64,000 nucleotides of DNA, from the NCBI RefSeq assembly GCF_963169125.1, contig NC_084798.1:201495481-201559480 (forward strand), written 5' to 3'. This DNA is from Humulus lupulus. Lineage: Eukaryota; Streptophyta; Magnoliopsida; Rosales; Cannabaceae. Of this stretch, positions 58,340-64,000 are shown one piece after another (position 1 is the first letter of the stretch; each line of letters begins with the position of its first letter). Made by a program: the position numbers and the translations under genes. The notes under the pieces were generated by a model. It was given only the letters and a program-made list of their open reading frames with translations. It had not been told where the DNA came from and did not search any database.

Positions 58340-59464
58340 ACCTAGTACTCAGCCATTTTCTTCATTCTTCAAGCATTAGATCAGAGCCTCCAAGGTGCTA
58401 GTGCTACTGTAGAGAGATACACTTGGGTTTGGGATAAAAGCTTTATTATTCTAAGCTTTTCTAAACATTTGGGAAGTGAGGTTTAGTGTGATTTCGGTAT
58501 TGTGGTTGGACCAATCCATAAGATCATTCAAGGTATTCCTATCCCTAAGTTCAGTTCTCCATGATTCTATAGTTTTCTTTTATTCAAAACCTAACTCTTG
58601 TTTATTATTCTTGATTAGGTATTTAAGTTATTGAAACTTAAGGTTCTTCTTGGATGATTTAGTGTTCTTTTCATCTCTTTTTCTTTAGATTCTCACCATT
58701 TTTACTGTTGGTTTATAGGAGTGTTCTAATCTCATTCTTGTTCCCAAATATCCTGACTTTTGGTAAGGAAAATAGGTTAGATATATGTGTTTATATGTTA
58801 TGATATGTTTTATGCTATAATATGATATATATGTTATGTTATATGTTTTATAGTCCTTGGGCATATGACTTGCTTAGCTAGCAGGCCCCACAAATTTATG
58901 GGCATGTGACTTGCTTAGCTAACAAGCCCCAAGAAGTATGATGGCCATTGTAGTCCTATACGATATATGTTTTTTATAGTCATATGTTTTATAGTGTACG
59001 TTTATGATATAGTCGTATGCTTATGATTTATGTTATATGTGGTTAGTAGATTTTCCTTGTTGGGCATTAGGCTCATTCCTTTATTTTTAGTGTGATGCAG
59101 GAAAATGATTATGGAAGGCGGAAGGATTCTTGGCAGCTTGGCTTGTGTGTTAAGGATGAATGGACTGTGTGGACTGCGTGTCGATCGAGGATGATGTTAT
59201 TTAGTCTTTTGAATTATGTTTTTTTTTTCCGCACTTTGTTTTTAAAAAATTGAATTAAATTTTATGTTTTATGTTTTATAAACAATGGGATCCCATACCA
59301 TAGCATATTTTATTTAATATTTTTATCCTATTTTGTATTGGTACAATATTTTGGGTTTTTAATAAAGTTATGTTATTTTTTATGTTTGTATCCAAATAGT
59401 AGTAGCTATATATGTCTAGGTAGTTTTAACGATCCAATATCTTAGAAATAGTTGGGTTATTACA

Positions 59465-61825
59465 CAAAATTCAGCAACATAATTCAATTACCATTTTCTA
59501 TTTCTTTTAAATCACAAAATTTGTTGAACAAATTTTAATACGTCATATTTACTCCATAAAATAATCCATTAAGCCTTTTCTAATATCTCATAAAATAGTA
59601 ATTCTATTTATTATTTAAATGGCATAGAAAATGGGACAAATTTTGTAGCTATTTAGAAATACTTAATAACTCTCTTATTTCCTTTAAAAAATAATTTTTC
59701 TAATAAAAAAAACTACATGTTTTTAAATATGAAAATTTATAAATAAAGTGTCGAAAAATACATTTTCATATATATTATTTAAGACTTAAATTATTTAGGT
59801 GTAGGACTCATTAGTCTTAAATAAAATAATTATTTTAGCTTAATAACTCAAAGTTTCGGTAACTATTTATTTTGTTTAAAAATCAGGAGTGAATTTATAC
59901 CATATTCTTTTTCATATATTTAAATAAAAAAACTACACTTAAATAAAAATGTGAAAAATACATATTTACTTTTTTAAATACCACATTTATATATACATAG
60001 CTTAGGGTTTAATTTATTTGATGCACTAGTATTATTTATCTCTCTTAAAAGACCTTTCTTATTTTTAATCCAAAGTTTCAGCAACTATTTATCCAATTAA
60101 ATTGCAAACTTGGATTAAAACTTTGTTTTTGTTTCATAGAAGTCACAAAAATTTGCACGTATTATGTTGTTTAAAAACACTTTTAACATGTGGAAAAAAA
60201 ATGTGCCCTTTTTATTTACATAAAATCAAATACCACTAGAGGCATCACAAGTGCATTTCAAACATTGTTTCACCATTTTACTCACAAAATATATATAAAA
60301 AAAACAGCAAGCATAATTAACATAAAACCACTTTTAAATCATGTTTAAACAATTACTTAAACCAAAACTTCATGTATAGTCAAATCATCATTTATAAGAG
60401 ACTTAAGACAAATTCCCAATTTAACCAAATAACCTAGCATATTTCTAATGAGTATATGTGACATCAAATAAAAATGATCAGCATGCATCAATTACCCCTG
60501 TAGGCCAAGACCCTCATAGCATGTTTCAAATCTTTAATGTTTCCAAAACTCAAGAAAATCCTAACATATTTCTAAGACCACAATTTCCATCATGACATAC
60601 AAACCAAATATGAATCATCACGTAAAAAAAAAGATCACTAGTTACCAAAAGCATAAGCACAACACATATGAGACTCTAGCATGCCTATTAATAATACATC
60701 ATAACCAAACACGCAATCTCATAAGTATGATTATCAATATAAACGAAAAACATCATGAACCCTAGATTTATACTAGGCTGAATCCCCCAATCAAAACTAC
60801 CAAGATCAACATAACACCATACATCATATTTAGGTATTCTCAAAACAACCTCAATCAACACATGGCAAGAATTTAAATAGAAATCAAAACATCAACAATC
60901 CCTTCAACATAAAAATAAATCAATAACAAGGCTTAGAGATCAACTACCTCATTTGATAGCAATCAACTCACAATGTTGATCTCCCTTGGCACCTATAGAA
61001 TTCAAACACCACAAGGAGAAGAAAGAAAAATCAACACTTAGAATTGAGGAGATGATTTAGACTTATAAGAATCAAACCAAAACATACAAGACCATACCTA
61101 TAGAATTCGAACCCCTCATCTTTTCTCCTCCTTCTTCTTCTTCCTTTCTCCTTCTCCTTCTCTCTCTAGCTCTCACACACCCTCTCTCTCTCTCTAGCCG
61201 TCGATCACCAAGAGCATAATGGCCCTCTTTTTTCCTTCCTTTCCTTTTTATCTAACCCTAGAGACACTAATCTAGCCTAGTGGAAATGGGTAAGTTTCCC
61301 AAATCAAATAATTTTCTCTATTTGTTTTTATTTTATTGTTTTCAAAAAAAATAATAATGAATATAATAAAAAGATGACAACCTCCTCCTTCCCATTTTAA
61401 CTATCATCATCAATTTAATTTATTTAATTTCCTAATAAAATAGGAAAAGAAATCACATCTTTCCCACTATGCCTCACACGCCTCTCTCTCTAATTTCCCT
61501 TTTTTAATTCATATAATTAAATAAATAAATCAAATAAAAGGAAATAATATGTAGGAAAAACTATTGCATGCTCACCATACAACCATGCACATGCACACAC
61601 CCAAGTGCTAAGGTGCATCACTACCTACCATGCACCTTGATGCATTCAACCAAAATTCATTTTCTTACTAATTAAATTAGTAAATAAATAAAACAACTAA
61701 CAATTAAATTCACATAATACCTACCAAACAAATCAAACAATTAAAATAATTTCTAACACCTAACAATTATTAATAAAACAAAGCACAAAATTAATTAATC
61801 TAAATAAAAAATTTGGTGCACTACA
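59465..61825 (-). mobile_element. Family-A 5' LTR, truncated
   Basis: Reverse copy of the first about 2.36 kb of the LTR, ending GGTGCACTACA at 61825. It aligns with 44750-47234 (both begin CAAAATTCAGCAACATAATTC at the left). The remaining about 1.4 kb of the LTR is absent, replaced by the composite element. Confidence 0.9.
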
Positions 61826-62221
61826 CTCGAAGCAGTGGTGAAGAATTTTCTTTAAAAAGAAGAAAGGGTCGACTTGGAAGGAATTTGATACTTCAACTCG
61901 AAGGGGTATCAACTCATGAGTCAGCTCGAATAGCGAAAGATATCAGAATAAAAGTAGATGACGATTTAAAATATTGTTCTACCTTTTAAGGAGATTAATT
62001 AGTTACGATATTTGCGATGATATTTTAGATTAAAATTCAAATTCAAAAATAGATATCTTCTAACTTCTCCCTAAAAGTGTGGGAGAGGAAATATGATACT
62101 AGTCCTATAAATAGACTGGTCATTATTCTTTATTTTAGTGTGTTCACGTCTTGTACTAAAAAAACTCTGGGAAAATAGTGTTAAAGCTATAACTCTCATT
62201 TTCCCTATTTGTTTCTGAGTT
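61826..62221. other. Unassigned flank
   Basis: No gene is seen. A TATA-like CTATAAATAGACTGG occurs at 62105-62119, followed by a segment ending in GAGTTTCAAATTTAAACC where the minisatellite begins. It could be the edge of another element, but I recognise none. Confidence 0.4.
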
Positions 62222-62835
62222 TCAAATTTAAACCACTAGGCTTAAATCTAAATCACGTCTCTTTAAACCATAAAGCATAACGTTGAAAATCTAAACCACA
62301 ACTACTAAAAATTTAAACCTCTAAGCTTAAAATTTAAATCACGTCTCTTTAAACTATAAATTTAAATAATAAAACGTAACATTTAAAATCTAAGCCACAA
62401 CTCTTTAAAATTTAAACCATTAGTCTCAAAATCCAAACCTCGTCTCTTTACACTATTAATTTAAACTATAAAGTATAATGTTTAAAATCCAAACCATAAC
62501 TCCTTAAAATTTAAACCACAAGGCTTAAAATTTAAACTACTAGGCTTAAAATCTAAACCACATATCTTTAAACTATAAAGCATAACGTTTAAAATCTAAA
62601 GTACAACTCCTAAAAATTTAAACCACAAGGCTTAAAATTTAAACCACTAAGCTTAAAATTTATACTGCGTCTTATTAAACTATAAATTTAAATAATAAGG
62701 CATAACATTTAAGGTTTAAACCACAACTCCTTGACATTTAAACCATTAGTCTTAAAACCACGTCTCTTTACACTATAAATTTAAACTATAAAGTATAACG
62801 TTTAAAATCTAAACAATAACTCTTAAACCACGTCT
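62222..62835. repeat. Degenerate minisatellite, period about 85-125 bp
   Basis: Units combine AAATTTAAACCAC, CTTAAAATCTAAACC and CGTCTCTTTAAACTATAAA in repeating order. The CGTCTCTTT landmark recurs near 62256, 62343, 62441, 62565, 62668, 62763 and 62829, so spacing is irregular. The last CCACGTCTCTTT runs straight into the Cassandra-like LTR. Confidence 0.85.
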
Positions 62836-62882
62836 CTTTCCCTCTACGGATCACTCCTTGAATGATGACTGGCTCTGCAAAC

Positions 62883-63000
62883 CAACACGAGTCTTCCAAC
62901 ATACTTTTTCCTCAATCACACGCTTCCTAAGAAAACTTCCCAAGAGGTCACCCATCATGAGACTACTCCAGGTCAAGCACGCTTAACTTTGGAGTTCTCA
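62883..63000 (-). repeat. 5S rRNA-like domain in the TRIM 3' LTR
   Basis: The minus strand reads AAGTTAAGCGTGCTTGACC, then GATGGGTGACCTCTTGGGAAG-like sequence (written here in two halves: GATGGGTGACC and TCTTGGGAAG) and CTCGTGTTGG. These correspond to box A, the intermediate element and box C of plant 5S genes. Insertions relative to true 5S rRNA show it is not a functional 5S gene. Confidence 0.85.
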
Positions 63001-63255
63001 AGTGATGGGCTACCGAAAAGAAGATGCATCTTGTTGGCATAGGTAGTACCCATCAATTCATTTAAGCCATCTTCAATTGTGTAGTCGCATACTTGCACAG
63101 TCTTAGAATCATCACACTTGACCTTCCCTAGGCGATGTGGGATTGCACAACTTTTACCCAATTTTTCCCCCTGCGGATCACGAGATTCTGTCTATCACAA
63201 TACCCCCCCCCTAGGGGTCAAACGTCCCCGTCGGCCACACTTCCGGCTGAGTCAA

Positions 63256-63268
63256 GGCTTTGATACCA
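63256..63268 (-). promoter_or_regulatory. TRIM primer-binding site
   Basis: The minus strand reads TGGTATCAAAGCC next to the 5' LTR end (TGTTATA), as in other tRNA-Met-primed TRIMs. Confidence 0.85.
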
Positions 63269-63375
63269 TTTATAACACCCCACGTCACTATGGCTGCTTC
63301 CTGGAATGACGACTAACCCTCCAAACCAACACGAGTCTTTCCATGGCGCGTTGTCCTCACTCGCACGCTTCATGG

Positions 63376-63438
63376 GAAAACTTCCCAAGAGGTCACCCAT
63401 CATGAGACTACTCCAGGTCAAGCACGCTTAACTTTGGA
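63376..63438 (-). repeat. 5S rRNA-like domain in the TRIM 5' LTR (partial)
   Basis: It matches 62935-62992 nearly exactly (GAGGTCACCCATCATGAGAC in plus orientation) and stops at 63438, where the LTR is truncated. Confidence 0.85.
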
Positions 63439-63440
63439 TT

Positions 63441-63500
63441 TCAAGTTGGAACCTAATTTTTTTTTTTTTTTTTTTGAAACCGAGTTGGAACTTGATTTTT
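63441..63500. repeat. Poly-T tract between short direct repeats
   Basis: A run of about 20 T lies between AGTTGGAACCTAATTTTT and AGTTGGAACTTGATTTTT. It marks a small duplication or the poly-A tail of a tiny retrotransposed piece. Confidence 0.5.
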
Positions 63501-63750
63501 AATATTAACTTAAAAGCATACAAAAAATCACTTAAAAACTAAACAACATCATTCATTTAGGTTCAAACTACATAAAATTATCAGTCTTACAAGTTTAATC
63601 TAACTAAAAGCTTGAAGTTGCATTGTAAATGAGAGATAAGTGTATAGGAGAAGACTAATAGTTAACCGATAATAATGTATTAAAAGAAATATAAATATTT
63701 TTTTAATATTTTTAAAGGAATAGAAATAATTAAATACTTTTTCATATATA
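63501..63750. other. AT-rich spacer
   Basis: No gene or recognisable element is visible. Confidence 0.5.
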
Positions 63751-63754
63751 TTAT

Positions 63755-63908
63755 ACGTAACTGGATTGGATAGATTTTTAATTGGATTTTGACAGTTTCA
63801 TCTACCATCTGATCCCATCCAATCAAATTGTATTTGGATATCTAATTTTTGTAATTAGATTAGAGTGGTTCGGTGTAGTTAGATTGGTTTGAATTATGCC
63901 CACCCCTA
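63755..63908 (-). mobile_element. Possible hAT-derived fragment
   Basis: The right edge TGCCCACCCCTA, read inward TAGGGGTGGGCA, resembles the terminal repeat of many plant hAT elements, and the GATCCCATCCAATC-rich interior is of the usual style. No partner terminus or 8-bp duplication was found, so this is tentative. Confidence 0.35.
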
Positions 63909-64000
63909 GACTGGAGGATCGAACCATCCTCCTTCTCGTTGAAGAGGAGACATGTGGGTGAAGTGAGCTAATTAAGCTCACACCACAGGCCAAATACAGA
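63909..64000 (-). other. Possible tRNA-derived SINE fragment
   Basis: The minus strand shows TTAGCTCACTTC (box A-like, about 63975-63964) and GGTTCGATCC (box B-like, about 63924-63915), at a spacing typical of Pol III promoters in tRNA-derived SINEs. The start lies at or beyond the window edge. Without the other end this stays tentative. Confidence 0.35.

Larger units (their letters stand above)
48061..59464 (+). mobile_element. Composite gypsy element: family-D 5' half joined to family-C 3' half
   Basis: The 5' LTR (48061-52510) belongs to the R2-like family D, while the 3' LTR (57588-59464) belongs to family C. Between them lie gag and a degenerate pol that runs almost to the end of integrase, followed near 56392-56404 by a second, better preserved integrase that leads into the 3' LTR. 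Flanks differ (TCAAG at 48056-48060 and CAAAA at 59465-59469). These facts fit two elements fused by a deletion, not a single insertion. Confidence 0.82.
57588..59464 (+). repeat. Family-C 3' LTR (copy 3)
   Basis: It starts TGTAGAGTCCC and ends GGGTTATTACA, 1877 bp. It is more diverged from copies 1 and 2 than they are from each other. It has the degenerate palindrome cluster at 58012-58147, TATA box CTATAAATAGG at 58329-58339, the shared LTR module at about 59051-59105 and AATAAA at 59361-59366. Confidence 0.92.
10656..61825 (-). mobile_element. Outer Ty3/gypsy element with family-A LTRs, heavily interrupted
   Basis: The left end TGTAAAGCGCCC at 10656 matches the reverse complement of the 3' end of the solo LTR at 4656, and the right end GGTGCACTACA at 61825 matches its 5' end. 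The 3' LTR is split into 833 bp (10656-11488) and 2962 bp (44273-47234), together about 3.8 kb, the size of the intact solo LTR. Pol remains lie at 47235-48060 in the expected minus orientation. The 5' LTR keeps only its first 2.36 kb (59465-61825). Flanking bases TTCGG (10651-10655) and CTCGA (61826-61830) could be a decayed target duplication. That the parts form one element is inferred from order, orientation and complementary truncation. Confidence 0.75.
62826..63439 (-). mobile_element. Cassandra-type TRIM, 5' LTR truncated
   Basis: Two direct repeats containing 5S rRNA-like sequence flank a short non-coding core. On the minus strand the 3' LTR runs from TGTGATAGA at 63199 down to about 62826. 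The core has a polypurine tract TAGGGGGGGG (about 63204-63214) and a primer-binding site TGGTATCAAAGCC (63268 to 63256). The 5' LTR (63439-63271) keeps only its 5S-like 3' part. A 5S-like domain in the LTR is the hallmark of Cassandra terminal-repeat retrotransposons in miniature, which encode no protein. Confidence 0.88.

Noticed and set aside
62105..62119. TATA box of a host gene
   Set aside because: No ORF or exon follows before the minisatellite; an isolated TATA-like string is weak evidence.
62883..63438. Functional 5S rRNA genes
   Set aside because: Only parts of 5S are conserved, with insertions, and both copies sit in LTRs with a primer-binding site between them.
63909..63980. tRNA gene
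   Set aside because: Box A/B-like motifs are present, but no acceptor stem or anticodon arm can be folded.

Overview
The window is plant nuclear DNA, probably from a eudicot. It is a heterochromatin-like stack of nested transposable elements with no convincing host gene. The evidence is AT-rich spacers, long LTRs of Ty3/gypsy chromovirus-like elements primed by initiator tRNA-Met, a MULE carrying a Ulp1-like peptidase gene, a CACTA (En/Spm) element with TnpD-like and TnpA/Ulp1-like genes, and a Cassandra-type TRIM with 5S rRNA-like sequence in its LTRs. Every coding region seen is broken by stops, frameshifts, deletions or insertions.

Layout. 1 to about 9,849: a Mutator-like element (left end outside the window). 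Its MURA-type transposase (+) is cut by a 3.77-kb solo LTR (family A, 884-4656, perfect 5-bp target-site duplication). A convergent DUF1985/Ulp1-like gene (-) follows, flanked by arrays of an 11-bp CATCGA motif. 10,656-61,825: remains of one minus-strand gypsy element with family-A LTRs, split twice. Its 3' LTR (10,656-11,488 plus 44,273-47,234) holds a CACTA element (about 11,489-44,272). The CACTA transposase holds gypsy element R1 (19,806-40,755, TSD AGGCA). R1 holds gypsy element R2 (23,155-32,538, TSD GATAT) in its pol and a solo LTR of family C (36,505-38,295, TSD CCAAC) in its leader. The internal pol of the outer element (47,235-48,060) is cut by a composite retroelement (48,061-59,464, + strand). 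That composite has a family-D 5' LTR, itself carrying a second solo family-C LTR (48,260-50,157, TSD ATTTG), and a family-C 3' LTR. A truncated 5' LTR of the outer element follows (59,465-61,825).

The last 2.2 kb holds a degenerate minisatellite (62,222-62,835) abutting a Cassandra-type TRIM (62,826-63,439, - strand), then possible hAT and SINE fragments at the right edge.

Relative order from nesting: outer family-A element, then CACTA, then R1, then R2 and solo LTR-C on the left arm; on the right arm, a family-D element and a family-C element were later fused by one large deletion near 56,392-56,404. Element coordinates with matching TSDs are firm. CACTA and MULE termini, and individual exon limits, are approximate. 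All family names rest on motif recognition by eye; no database search was run.
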